Origin: Cherax quadricarinatus
Taxonomy: Eukaryota; Arthropoda; Malacostraca; Decapoda; Parastacidae
DNA length: 64,000 nt
Reading direction: 5' to 3'
NCBI RefSeq assembly: GCF_038502225.1
Contig: NC_091293.1
Span: 5,049,139-5,113,138, forward strand
Numbering within the stretch: the stretch's first letter is position 1; every line of letters starts with the position of its first letter. Both the position numbers and the translations under genes were made by a program. Below are positions 1 through 13,430 of this stretch, piece by piece. Below the pieces are notes generated by a model that had not been told where the DNA came from, made no database searches, and saw nothing but the letters and a program-made list of their open reading frames with translations.

Positions 1-3000
1 GAAGGACCAGTACTCTCCTGGTGCTATGAAGGACCGGCACTCTCCTGGTGCCATGGTGGACCGGTAGTCTCCTGGTGCTATGAAGGACCGGTACACTCCT
101 GGTGCCGTGAAGGACCGGCACTCTCCTGGTGTGATGAAGGACCGGCACTCTCCTGGTGCCATGACGGACCGGTACTCTCCTGGTGTCATGGTGGTCTGGT
201 ACTCTCCTGGTGCCATGAAGGACCGGCACTCTCCTGGTGCCATGAAGGACCGGCACTCTCCTGGTGCTATGAAGGACCGGTACTCTCCTGGTGTCATGGT
301 GGTCTTGTACTCTCCTGTTGTCATGGCTGACTGTTACTCTCCTGGTGCCATGAACGACTGGTACTCTACTGGTGCCATGAAGGACCGGCACTCTCCTAGT
401 GCCATGAAGGACCGATACTCTAGTGGTGTCATGGTGGTCTGGTACTCTCCTGGTGCCATGAAGGACCGGCACTCTCCTGGTGCCATGAAGGACCGGTACT
501 CTCCTGGAGCCATGAAGGACCGGCACTCTCCTGGTGCCATGAAGGACCGGTACTCTCCTGGTGCCATGAAGGACCGATTCTCTCCTTCCAGTCATGGTGG
601 ACTGGTACTCTTTTGGTGTCATGGTGGACTGGTACTCCCCTGGTGTCATAGTGGACTGGTACTCTCCTGGTGTCATGGTGGACTGGTACTCCCCTGGTGT
701 CATGGTGGACTGGTACTCCCCTGGTGTCATGGTGGACTGGTACTCTCCTGGTGTCATGGTGGACTGGTACTCCCCTGGTGTCATGGTGGACTGGTACTCT
801 CCTGGTGTCATGGTGGACTGGTAATCTCCTGGTGTCATGGTGGACTGGTACTCCCCTGGTGTCATGGTGGACTGGTACTCCCCTGGTGTCATGGTGGACT
901 GGTACTCTCCTGGTGTCATGGAGGACTGGTGCTCCCCTGATGTCATGGTGCACTGGTACTCTCCTGGTGTCAAGGTGAACTGGTACTCTCCTGGTGTCAT
1001 GATGGACTGGTACTCTCCTGGTGTCATATTGGACTGGTACTCTCCTGGTGTCAAGGTGGACTGGTACTCTCCTGGTGTCATGATGGACAGGTACTCTCCT
1101 GGTGTCATGGTGGACTGGTACTCTCCTAGTGTCATGATGGACTGGTACTCTCCAGGTGTCATGGTGGACTGGTACTCCCCTGGTGTCATGGTGGACTGGT
1201 AATCTCCTGGTGTCATGGTGGACTGGAACTCCCCTGGTGTCATGGTGGACTGGTACTCTCCTGGTGTCATGGTGAACTGGTACTCTCCTGGTGTCATGGT
1301 GGACTGGTACTCTCCTGGTGTCATGGTGGACTGGTACTCTCCTGGTGTCATGATGGACTGGTACTCACCTGGTGTCATGGTGGACTGGTACTCTCCTGGT
1401 GTAATGGTCGTCTGGTACTCTCCTGGTGTCATGGTGGACTGGTACTCTCCTAGTGTCTTGGTGGACTGATACTCTCCTGGTGTCATGGTGGACTGGTACT
1501 CTCCTGGTGTCATGGTGGACTGATACTCTCCTGGTGTCATGGTGGACTGGTACTCTCCTGGTGTCATGGTGGACTGATACTCTCCTGGTGTCATGATGGA
1601 CTGGTACTCTCCTGGTGTCATGGTGCACTGATACTCTCGTGGTGTCATGGTGGACTAGTACTCTCCTGGTGTCATGGTGGACTGGTACTCTCCTGGTGTC
1701 ATGGTGGACTGGTACTCTCCTGGTGTCATGATTGACTGGTACTCTGCTGGTGTCATGGTGGACTGGTACTCTCCTGGTGTCATGGTGGACTGGTACTCTC
1801 CTGGTGTCATGATGGACTGGTACTCTCCTGGTGTCATGATGGACTGGTACTCTCTTGGTTTCATGGTGGACTGGTACTCTCCTGGTGTCATGATGGACTG
1901 GTACTCTCCTGGTGTCATGGTGGACTGGTACTCTCCTGGTGTCATGGTGGACTGGTACTCTCCTGGTGTCATGATGGACTGGTACTCTCCTGGTGTCATG
2001 ATGGACTGGTACTCTCCTGGTGTCATGGTGTACTGGTACTCTCCTGGTGTCATGGTGGACTGGTACTCTCCTTGTGCCATGAACGACCGGTACTCTCCTG
2101 GTACCATGAAAGACCGGTACTCTCTTGGTGCCTTAAAGGATCAGTACTCTCCTGGTGCCATGAAGGACCGGCACTCTCCTGGTGTCATGTTGGACTGGTA
2201 CTCTCCTGGTGTCATGATGGACTTGTAATCTCGTGGTGTCATGGTGGACTGGTACTCTCCTGGTGCCATGAAGGACCGGTACTCTCCTGGTGCCATGAAG
2301 GACCGGTACTCTCCTGGTGCTATGAAGGACCGGTACTCTCCTGGTGCCATGAAGGACCGGTACTCTCCTGGTACCATGAAGGACCATTACTCTCCTGGTG
2401 ACATGGAGGACCGGTACTCTCCTGGTACCATGAAGGACCGGTACTCTCCTGGTGCCGTGAAGGACTGGTTCTCTCCTGGTGCCACGAGGGACCGGTACTC
2501 TCCTGGTGTCAAGGTGGACTGGTACTCTCCTGGCGCCATGGAAGACCGGTACTCTCCTGGTGTCATGGTGGTCTGGTACTCTCCTGGTGTCATGAAGGAC
2601 CGGCACTCTCCTGGTGCCATGAAGGACCGGTACTCTCCTGGTGCCATGAAGGACCAGTACTCTCCTGGTGCTATGAAGGACCGGCACTCTCCTGTTGCCA
2701 AGGTGGACCGGTACTCTCCTGGTGCCATGAAGGACCGGTTCTCTCCTGGTGTCATGAAGGACCGGTACTCTCCTGGTGCCATGAAGGACCGGTACTCTCC
2801 TTCCCGTCATGGTGGACTGGTACTCTTCTGGTGTCATGGTGGACTGGTACTCCCCCGGTGTCATAGTGGACTGGTACTCTCCTGGTGTCATGGATGACTG
2901 GTACTCTCCTGGTGTCATAGTGGACTTGTACTCTCCTGGTGTCATGGTGGAGTGGTACTCTCCTGGTGTCATGGTGGACTGGTACTCTCCTGGTGTCATG

Positions 3001-6000
3001 GATGACTGGTACTCTCCTGGTGTCATAGTGGACTGGTACTCTCCTGGTGTCATGGTGGAGTGGTACTCTCCTGGTGTCATGGTGGACTGGCACTCTCCTG
3101 GTGTCATGGTGGACTGGTACTCTCCTGGTGTCATGGTGGACTGGTACTCTCCTGGTGCCATGAAGGACCGGTACTCTCCTGGTGCCATGAGGGATCGGTA
3201 CTCTCTTGGTGCAATGAAGGACCGGTACTCTCCTGGTGCCATGAAGGACCGGTGCTCTCCTGGTACCATGAAGAACCGGTACTCTCCTGGTGTCATGGAG
3301 GACCGGCACTCTCCTGGTACCATGAAGGACCAGTACTCTCCTGGTGCCATGAAGGACCGGTACTCTCCTGGTACCATGAAGGACTGGTACTTTCCTAGTA
3401 CCATGAACGACCGGCACTCTCCTGGTACCATGAAGGACCTGTACTCTCCTGGTGATGTGAAGGACTGGTACTCTCCTGGTGCCATGAAGGACCCGTACTC
3501 TCCTGGTGCCATGGAGGACAGGTAATCTCCTGGTGCCATGAAGGACCGGTACTCTCCTGGTGCCATGAAGGACCGGTACTCTCCTGGTGTCATGGTGGAC
3601 TGGTACTCTCTATGGCGCAATGGACGACCGGTACTCTCCTGGTGTCATGGTGGTCTGGTACTCTCCTGGTGTCATGAAGGACCGGCACTCTCCTGGTGCC
3701 ATGAAGGACCGGTACCCTCCTTGTGCCATGAAGGACCAGTACTCTCCTGGAGCTATGAAGGACCGGCACTCTCCTGGTGCCATGGTGGACCGGTAGTCTC
3801 TTGGTGCTATGAAGGACCGGTACTCTCCTGGTGCCGTGAAGGACCGGCACTCTCCTGGTGTGATGAAGGACCGGCACTCTCCTGGTGCCATGAAGGACCG
3901 GTACTCTCCTGGTGTCATGGTGGTCTTGTACTCTCCTGTTGTCATGAAGGACCGGCAATCTCCTGGTGCCATGGAGGACCGGCACTCTCCTGGTGCCATG
4001 AAGGACCGGTACTCTCCTGTTGTCATGGCGGACTGTTACTCTCCTGGTGCCATGAACAACTGGTACTCTCCTGGTGCCATGAAGGACCGGCACTCTCCTA
4101 GTGCCATGAAGGACCGATACTCTAGTGGTGTCATGGTGGTCTGGTACTCTCCTGGTGCCATGAAGGACCGGCACTCTCCTGGTGCCATGAAGGACCGGTA
4201 CTCTCCTGGAGCCATGAAGGACCGGCACTCTCCTGGTGCCATGAAGGACCGGTACTCTCCTGGTGCCATGAAGGACCGGTTCTCTCCTTCCAGTCATGGT
4301 GGATTGGCACTCTTTTGGTGACATGGTGGAGTGGTACTCCCCTGGTGTCATAGCAGACTGGTACTCTCCTGGTTTCATGGTGGACTGGTGCTTCCCTGGT
4401 GTCATGGTGGACTGGTACTCTCCTGGTGTCATGGTGGACTGGTACTCCCCTGGTGTCATGGTGGACTGGTACTCTTCTGGTGTCATGGTGGACTGGTACT
4501 CCCCTGGTGTCATGGTGGACTGGTACTCTCCTGGTGTCATGGTGGACTGTACTCTCCTGGTGTCATGGTGGACTGGTACTCTCCTGGTGTCATGGTGGAC
4601 TGGTACTCTCCTGGTGTCATGGTGGACTGGTACTCCCCTGGTGTCATGGTGGACTGGTAATCTCCTGGTGTCATGGTGGACTGGTACTCCACTGTTGTCA
4701 TGGTGGACTGGTACTCCCCTGGTGTCATGGTGGACTGGTACTCTCCTGGTGTCATGGAGGACAGGTGCTCCCCTGGTGTCATGGTGGACAGGTACTCTCC
4801 TGGTGTCATGATGGACTGGTACTCTCCTGGTGTCATGGTGGACTGGTACTCTACTGGTGTCAAGGTGGACTGATACTCTCCTGGTGTCATGATGGACTGG
4901 TACTCTCCTGGTGTCATGGTGGACTGGTACTCTCCTAGTGTCATGATGGACTGGTACTCTCCAGGTGTCATGGTGGACTGGTACTCCCCTGGTGTCATGG
5001 TGGACTGGTAATCTCCTGGTGTCATGGTGGACTGGTACTCCCCTGGTGTCATGGTGGACTGGTACTCTCCTGGTGTCATGGTGGACTGGTACTCTCCTGA
5101 TGTCATGGTGGACTGGTACTCTCCTGGTGTCATGGTGGACTGGTTCTCTCCTGGTGTCATGATGGACTGGTACTCTCCTGGTGTCATGGTGGACTGGTAC
5201 TCTCCTGGTGTCATGGTCGTCTGGTACTCTCCTGGTGTCATGGTGCACTGATACTCTCGTGGTGTCATGGTGGACTAGTACTCTCCTGGTGTCATGGTGG
5301 ACTGGTACTCTCCTGGTGTCATGGTGGACTGGTACTCTCCTGGTGTCATGATTGACTGGTACTCTGCTGGTGTCATGGTGGACTGGTACTCTCCTGGTGT
5401 CATGGTGGACTGGTACTCTCCTGGTGTCATGATGGACTGGTACTCTCCTGGTGTCATGATGGACTGGTACTCTCTTGGTTTCATGGTGGACTGGTACTCT
5501 CCTGGTGTCATGATGGACTGGTACTCTCCTGGTGTCATGGTGGACTGGTACTCTCCTGGTGTCATGGTGGACTGGTACTCTCCTGGTGTCATGATGGACT
5601 GGTACTCTCCTGGTGTCATGATGGACTGGTACTCTCCTGGTGTCATGGTGGACTGGTACTCTCCTGGTGTCATGGTGGACTGGTACTCTCCTGGTGCCAT
5701 GAACGACCGGTACTCTCCTGGTACCATGAAAGACCGGTACTCTCTTGGTGCCTTAAAGGATCGGTACTCTCCTGGTGCCATGAAGGACCGGCACTCTCCT
5801 TGTGTCATGGTGGACTGGTACTCTCCTAGTGTCATGATGGACTGGTACTCTCGTGGTGTCATGGTGGACTGGTGCTCTCCTGGTGTCATGATGGACTGGT
5901 ACTCTCGTGGTGTCATGGTGGACTGGTACTTTCCTGGTGCCATGAAGGACCGGTACTCTCTTGGTGCCTCTAAGGATCGGTACTCTCCTGGTGCCATGAA

Positions 6001-9000
6001 GGACCGGCACTCTCCTGGTGTCATGGTGGACTGGTACTCTCCTGGTGTCATGATGGACTTGTAATCTCGTGGTGTCATGGTGGACTGGTACTCTCCTGGT
6101 GCCATGAAGGACCGGTACTCTCCTGGTGCCATGAAGGACCGGTACTCTCCTGGTGCTATGAAGGACCGGTACTCTTCTGGTGCCATGAAGGACCGGTACT
6201 CTCCTGGTACCATGAAGGACCATTACTCTCCTGGTGACATGGAGGACCGGTACTCTCCTGGTACCATGAAGGACCGGTACTCTCCTGGTGCCGTGAAGGA
6301 CTGGTTCTCTCCTGGTGCCACGAAGGACCGGTACTCTCCTGGTGTCAAGGTGGACTGGTACTCTCCTGGCGCCATGAAAGACCGGTACTCTCCTGGTGTC
6401 ATGGTGGTCTGGTACTCTCCTGGTGTCATGAAGGACATGCACTCTCCTGGTGCCATGAAGGACCGGTACTCTCCTGGTGCCATGAAGGACCAGTACTCTC
6501 CTGGTGCTATGAAGGACCGGCACTCTCCTGTTGCCATGGTGGACCGGTACTCTCCTGGTGCCATGAAGGACCGGCTCTCTCCTGGTGCCATGAAGGACCG
6601 GTACTCTCCTGTTGTCATGGTGGACTGGTACTCTCCTGGTGTCATGGTGGACTGGCACTCTCCTGGTGTCATGGTGGACTGGTACTCTCCTGGTGTCATG
6701 GTGGACTGGTACTCTCCTGGTGTCATGGTGGACTGGTAGTCTCCTGGTGTCATGGTGGACTGGCACTCTCCTGGTGTCATGGTGGACTGGTACTCTCCTG
6801 GTGTCATGGTGGACTGGCACTCTCCTGGTGTCATGGTGGACTGGTACTCTCCTGGTGTCATGGTGGACTGGTACTCTCCTGGTGCCATGAACGACTGGTA
6901 CTCTCCTTGTGCTATGAAAGACCGGCACTCTCCAGGTGCCATGAAGGACCGGCACTCTCCAGGTGCCATGAAGGACCGGTTCTCTCCTGGTGTCATGAAG
7001 GACCGGTACTCTCCTGGTGCCATGAAGGACCGGTACTCTCCTTCCCGTCATGGTGGACTGGTACTCTTCTGGTGTCATGGTGGACTGGTACTCCCCCGGT
7101 GTCATAGTGGACTGGTACTCTCCTGGTGTCATGGATGACTGGTACTCTCCTGGTGTCATAGTGGACTGGTACTCTCCTGGTGTCATGGTGGAGTGGTACT
7201 CTCCTGGTGTCATGGTGGACTGGCACTCTCTTGGTGTCATGGTGGACTGGTACTCTCCTGGTGTCATGGTGGACTGGTACTCTCCTGGTGCCATGAAGGA
7301 CCGGTACTCTCATGGTGCCATGAGGGATCGGTACTCTCTTGGTGCAATGAAGGACCGGTACTCTCCTGGTGCCATGAAGGACCGGTGCTCTCCTGGTACC
7401 ATGAAGAACCGGTACTCTCCTGGTGTCATGGAGGACCGGCACTCTCCTGGTACCATGAAGGACCAGTACTCTCCTGGTGCCATGAAGGACCGGTACTCTC
7501 CTGGTACCATGAAGGACTGGTACTTTCCTAGTACCATGAACGACCGGCACTCTCCTGGTACCATGAAGGACCTGTACTCTCCTGGTGATGTGAAGGACTG
7601 GTACTCTCCTAGTGCCATGAAGGACCTGTACTCTCCTGGTGATGTGAAGGACCGGTACTCTCCTGGTGCCATGAAGGACCGGTACTCTCCTGGTGTCATG
7701 AAGGACCGGTACTCTCCTGGTGCCATGAAGGACCGGTACTCTCCTGGTGTCATGGTGGACTGGTACTCTCCTGGCGCAATGGACGACCGGTACTCTCCTG
7801 GTGTCATGGTGGTCTGGTACTCTCCTGGTGTCATGAAGGACCGGCACTCTCCTGGTGCCATGAAGGACCGGTACCCTCCTTGTGCCATGAAGGACCAGTA
7901 CTCTCCTGGAGCTATGAAGGACCGGCACTCTCCTGGTGCCATGGTGGACCGGTAGTCTCCTGGTGCTATGAAGGACCGGTACTCTCCTGGTGCCGTGAAG
8001 GACCGGCACTCTCCTGGTGTGATGAAGGACCGGCACTCTCCTGGTGCCATGAAGGACCGGTACTCTCCTGGTGTCATGGTGGTCTTGTACTCTCCTGTTG
8101 TCATGAAGGACCGGCAATCTCCTGGTGCCATGGAGGACCGGCACTCTCCTGGTGCCATGAAGGACCGGTACTCTCCTGTTGTCATGGCGGACTGTTACTC
8201 TCCTGGTGCCATGAACGACTGGTACTCTCCTGGTGCCATGAAGGACCGGCACTCTCCTAGTGCCATGAAGGACCGATACTCTAGTGGTGTCATGGTGGTC
8301 TGGTACTCTCCTGGTGCCATGAAGGACCGGCACTCTCCTGGTGCCATGAAGGACCGGTACTCTCCTGGAGCCATGAAGGACCGGCACTCTCCTGGTGCCA
8401 TGAAGGACCGGTACTCTCCTGGTGCCATGAAGGACCGGTTCTCTCCTTCCAGTCATGGTGGATTGGCACTCTTTTGGTGACATGGTGGACTGGTACTCCC
8501 CTGGTGTCATAGCAGACTGGTACTCTCCTGGTGTCATGGTGGACTGGTGCTTCCCTGGTGTCATGGTGGACTGGTACTCTCCTGGTGTCATGGTGGACTG
8601 GTACTCCCCTGGTGTCATGGTGGACTGGTACTCTTCTGGTGTCATGGTGGACTGGTACTCCCCTGGTGTCATGGTGGACTGGTACTCTCCTGGTGTCATG
8701 GTGGACTGTACTCTCCTGGTGTCATGGTGGACTGGTACTCTCCTGGTGTCATGGTGGACTGGTACTCTCCTGGTGTCATGGTGGACTGGTACTCCCCTGG
8801 TGTCATGGTGGACTGGTAATCTCCTGGTGTCATGGTGGACTGGTACTCCCCTGGTGTCATGGTGGACTGGTACTCTCCTGGTGTCATGGAGGACAGGTGC
8901 TCCCCTGGTGTCATGGTGCACTGGTACTCTCCTGGTGTCAAGGTGGACAGGTACTCTCCTGGTGTCATGATGGACTGGTACTCTCCTGGTGTCATGGTGG

Positions 9001-9440
9001 ACTGGTACTCTACTGGTGTCAAGGTGGACTGATACTCTCCTGGTGTCATGATGGACTGGTACTCTCCTGGTGTCATGGTGGACTGGTACTCTCCTAGTGT
9101 CATGATGGACTGGTACTCTCCAGGTGTCATGGTGGACTGGTACTCCCCTGGTGTCATGGTGGACTGGTAATCTCCTGGTGTCATGGTGGACTGGTACTCC
9201 CCTGGTGTCATGGTGGACTGGTACTCTCCTGGTGTCATGGTGGACTGGTACTCTCCTGATGTCATGGTGGACTGGTACCCTCCTGGTGTCATGGTGGACT
9301 GGTTCTCTCCTGGTGTCATGATGGACTGGTACTCTCCTGGTGTCATGGTGGACTGGTACTCTTCTGGTGTCATGGTCGTCTGGTACTCTCCTGGTGTCAT
9401 GGTGGACTGGTACTCTCCTGGTGTCATGGTGGACTGATAC
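1..9440. repeat. Higher-order repeat of the 27-bp array, three copies
   Basis: Blocks of diverged type A and type B units recur in the same order. The segment starting at 1 recurs at 3730 and 7889, giving spacings of 3729 and 4159 bp. Private variants recur with it: a run of B units with GATTCTC or GGTTCTC, a 28-bp junction unit TCTCCTTCCAGTCATGG, and a 26-bp unit at about 4545 and 8704. Copy 3 is partial and grades into the homogeneous block after about 9440. This is segmental duplication inside the array. The exact end of copy 3 is my estimate. Confidence 0.85.
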
Positions 9441-12400
9441 TCTCCTGGTGTCATGGTGGACTGGTACTCTCCTGGTGTCATGGTGGACTGATACTCTCCT
9501 GGTGTCATGGTGGACTGGTACTCTCCTTGTGTCATGGTGGACTGATACTCTCCTGGTGTCATAATGGACTGGTACTCTCCTGGTGTCATGGTGGACTGAT
9601 ACTCTCCTGGTGTCATGGTGGACTGGTACTCTCCTGGTGTCATGGTGGACTGGTACTCTCCTGGTGTCATGGTGGACTGGTACTCTCCTGGTGTCATGGT
9701 GGACTGGTACTCTCCTGGTGTCATGATGGACTGGTACTCTCCTGGTGTCATGGTGGACTGGTACTCTCCTGGTGTCATGGTGGACTGGTACTCTCCTGGT
9801 GTCATGATGGACTGGTACTCTCCTGGTGTCATGATGGACTGGTACTCTCCTGGTGTCATGGTGGACTGGTACTCTCCTTGTGTCATGGTGGACTGGTATT
9901 CTCCTGGTGTCATGGTGGACTGGTACTCTCCTGGTGTCATGATGGACTGGTACTCTCCTGGTGTCATGGTGGACTGGTACTCTCCTGGTGTCATGGTGGA
10001 CTGGTACTCTCCTGGTATAATGGTGGACTGGTACTCTCCTGGTGTCATGGTGGACTGGTACTCTCCTGGTGTCATGATGGACTGGTACTCTCCTGGTGTC
10101 ATGGTGGACTGGTACTCTCCTGGTGTCATGGGGGACTGGTACTCTCCTGGTGTCATGGTGGACTGGTACTCTCCTGGTGTCATGGTGGACTGGTACTCTC
10201 CTGGTGTCATGGTGGACTGGTACTCTCCTGGTGTCATGGTGGACTGGTACTCTCCTGGTGTCATGGTGGACTGGTACTCTCCTGGTGTCATGGTGGACTG
10301 GTACTCTCCTGGTGTCATGGTGGACTGGTACTCCCCTGGTGTCATGGTAGACTGGTACTCTCCTGGTGTCATGGTGGACTGGTACTCTCCTGGTGTCATG
10401 ATGGACTGGTACTCTCCTGGTGTCATGATGGACTGGTACTCCCCTGGTGTCATGGTGGATTGGTACTCCCTTGGTGTCATGGTGGACTGATACTCTCCTG
10501 GTGTCATGATGGACTGGTACTCTCCTGGTGTCATGGTGGACTGGTACTCTCCTGGTGTCATGGTGGACTGGTACTCCCCTGGTGTCATGGTGGACTGGTA
10601 CTCTCCTGGTGTCATGGTGGACAGGTACTCTCCTGGTGTCATGATGGACTGGTGCTCTCCTGGTGTCATGGTGGACTGGTGCTCTCCTGGTGTCATGGTG
10701 GACTGGTACTCCCCTGGTGTCATGGTGGACTGGTACTCTCCTGGTGTCATGGTGGACTTGTACTCTCCTGGTGTCATGGTGGACTGGTACTCTCCTGGTG
10801 TCATGATGGACTGGTACTCTCCTGGTGTCATGGTGGACTGGTACTCTCCTGGTGTCATGGTGGACTGGTACTCTCCTGGTGTCATGATGGACTGGTACTC
10901 TCCTGGTGTCATGATGGACTGGTACTCTCCTGGTGTCATGGTGGACTGGTACTCTCCTGGTGTCATGATGGACTGGTACTCTCCTGTTGTCATGGTGGAC
11001 TGGTACTCTCCTGGTGTCATGATGGACTGGTACTCTTCTGGTGTCATGGTGGACTGGTACTCTCCTGGTGTCATGGTGGACTGGTACTCTCCTGGTGTCA
11101 TGATGGACTGGTACTCTCCTGGTGTCATGATGGACTTGTACTCTCCTGGTGTCATGGTGGACTTATACTCTCCTGCTGTCATGATGGACTGGTACTCTCC
11201 TGGTGTCATGGTGGACTGGTACTCTCCTGGTGTCATGATGGACTGGTACTCTCCTGGTGTCATGGTGGACTGGTACTCTCCTGGTGTCATGGTGGACTGG
11301 TACTCTCCTGGTGTCATGATGGACTGGTACTCTCCTGGTGTCATGATGGACTGGTACTCTCCTGGTGTCATGGTGGACTGGTACTCTCCTGGTGTCATGA
11401 TGGACTGGTACTCTCCTGGTGTCATGGTGGACTGGTACTCTCCTGGTGTCATGATGGACTGGTACTCTCCTGGTGTCATGGTGGACTGGTACTCTCCTGG
11501 TGTCATGATGGACTGGTACTCTCCTGGTGTCATGATGGACTGGTACTGTCCTGGTGTCATGGTGGACTGGTACTCTCCTGGTGTCATGATGGACTGGTAC
11601 TCTCCTGGTGTCATGGTGGACTGGTACTCTCCTGGTGTCATGATGGACTGGTACTCTCCTGGTGTCATGATGGACTGGTACTCTCCTGGTGTCATGATGG
11701 ACTGGTACTCTCCTGGTGTCATGATGGACTGGTACTCTCCTGGTGTCATGATGGACTGGTACTCTCCTGGTGTCATGATGGACTGGTACTCTCCTGGTGT
11801 CATGATGGACTGGTACTCTCCTGGTGTCATGGTGGACTGGTACTCTCCTGGTGTCATGATGGACTGGTACTCTCCTGGTGTCATGGTGGACTGGTACTCC
11901 CCTGGTGTCATGATGGACTGATACTCTCCTGGTGTCATGATGGACTGGTACTCTCCTGGTGTCATGGTGGACTGGTACTCTCCTGGTGTCATGATGGACT
12001 GGTACTCTCCTGGTGTCATGATGGACTGGTACTCTCCTGGTGTCATGGTGGACTGGTACTCCCCTGGTGTCATGGTGGACTGATACTCTCCTGGTGTCAT
12101 GGTGGACTGGTACTCTCCTGGTGTCATGGTGGACTGGTACTCCCCTGGTGTCATGGTGGACTGGTACTCTCCTGGTGTCATGGTGGACTGGTACTCTCCT
12201 GGTGTCATGGTGGACTGGTACTCTCCTGGTGTCATGGTGGACTGGTACTCTCCTGGTGTCATGGTGGACTGGTACTCCCCTGGTGTCATGGTGGACTGGT
12301 ACTCTCCTGGTGTCATGGTGGACTGGTACTCTCCTGGTGTCATGGTGGACTGGTACTCTCCTGGTGTCATGGTGGACTGGTACTCTCCTGGTGTCATGGT

Positions 12401-13252
12401 GGACTGGTACTCCCCTGGTGTCATGGTGGACTGGTACTCTCCTGGTGTCATGATGGACTGGTACTCTCCTGGTGTCATGGTGGACTGGTACTCCCCTGGT
12501 GTCATGATGGACTGGTACTCTCCTGGTGTCATGATGGACTGGTACTCTCCTGGTGTCATGGTGGACTGGTACTCTCCTGGTGTCATGGTGGACTGGTACT
12601 CTCCTGGTGTCATGATGGACTGGTACTCTCCTGGTGTCATGGTGGACTGGTACTCCCCTGGTGTCATGGTGGACTGGTACTCTCCTGGTGTCATGGTGGA
12701 CTGGTACTCTCCTGGTGTCATGGTGGACTGGTACTCTCCTGGTGTCATGATGGACTGGTACTCTCCTGGTGTCATGGTGGACTGGTACTCCCCTGGTGTC
12801 ATGGTGGACTGGTACTCTCCTGGTGTCATGATGGACTGGTACTCTCCTGGTGTCATGGTGGACTGGTACTCCCCTGGTGTCATGATGGACTGGTACTCTC
12901 CTGGTGTCATGATGGACTGGTACTCTCCTGGTGTCATGGTGGACTGGTACTCTCCTGGTGTCATGATGGACTGGTACTCTCCTGGTGTCATGATGGACTG
13001 GTACTCTCCTGGTGTCATGGTGGACTGGTACTCCCCTGGTGTCATGATGGACTGGTACTCTCCTGGTGTCATGATGGACTGGTACTCTCCTGGTGTCATG
13101 GTGGACTGGTACTCCCCTGGTGTCATGGTGGACTGGTACTCCCCTGGTGTCATGGTGGACTGGTACTCCCCTGGTGTCTTTGTGGACTGGTACTCCCCTG
13201 GTGTCATGGTGGACTGGTACTCCCCTGGTGTCATGGTGGACTGGTACTCTTA
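9441..13252. repeat. Homogenised type A block of the 27-bp array
   Basis: Only type A units occur here. Most differ only by GTGG versus ATGG after GTCAT (V or M in the VM[V/M]DWYSPG reading) and by CTCTCC versus CTCCCC. The lack of the diverged B units seen further left indicates recent local amplification or gene conversion. The last units before 13252 are nearly all the CTCCCC variant. Confidence 0.85.
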
Positions 13253-13430
13253 CGTTCTATCAGAACTCCTACTTCTTTAAAGAAATATTCTCGTGGAAAA
13301 ATTCAACTTTAAATTGAATAGAAACATTGACTCGGATGTTCTTGGTAACCAAAAATTTGATATTTACATCAAAAAGAAATTGATAAAAGATGTAAAAAAT
13401 TATTTCTTGGATTATGCATAAACGCTCTCT
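13253..13430. other. AT-rich spacer, no gene seen
   Basis: Unique AT-rich sequence lies between the 27-bp and 25-bp arrays. I see no open frame, structured RNA or recognisable element in it. Confidence 0.7.

Larger units (their letters stand above)
1..13252. repeat. 27-bp minisatellite array (about 490 units)
   Basis: Tandem 27-bp units run from the window edge to 13252, where they end abruptly in AT-rich unique sequence. The plus-strand ATG frame reads VMVDWYSPG per unit. Two subfamilies are visible. Type A has GTCATGGTGGACTGG or GTCATGATGGACTGG. Type B has GCCATGAAGGACCGG followed by TACTCT or CACTCT. Both share CTCTCCTGGTG. The unit is nine codons and the type A consensus lacks stops in five of six frames, so long open frames appear on both strands (for example 8696-13234 minus and 9527-13312 plus). 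I treat these as a consequence of the repeat, not genes. The array continues beyond the left edge of the window. Confidence 0.97.

Noticed and set aside
8696..13234. 1512-codon minus-strand open frame
   Set aside because: It lies wholly inside the 27-bp array, overlaps equally long frames in other phases, and has no unique N or C terminus or recognisable domain.
1..13252. Silk- or collagen-like structural protein gene
   Set aside because: The SPG-containing nonamer looks suggestive, but the frame is broken by in-array stops and 26- and 28-bp units, and no splice or terminal exons are visible.
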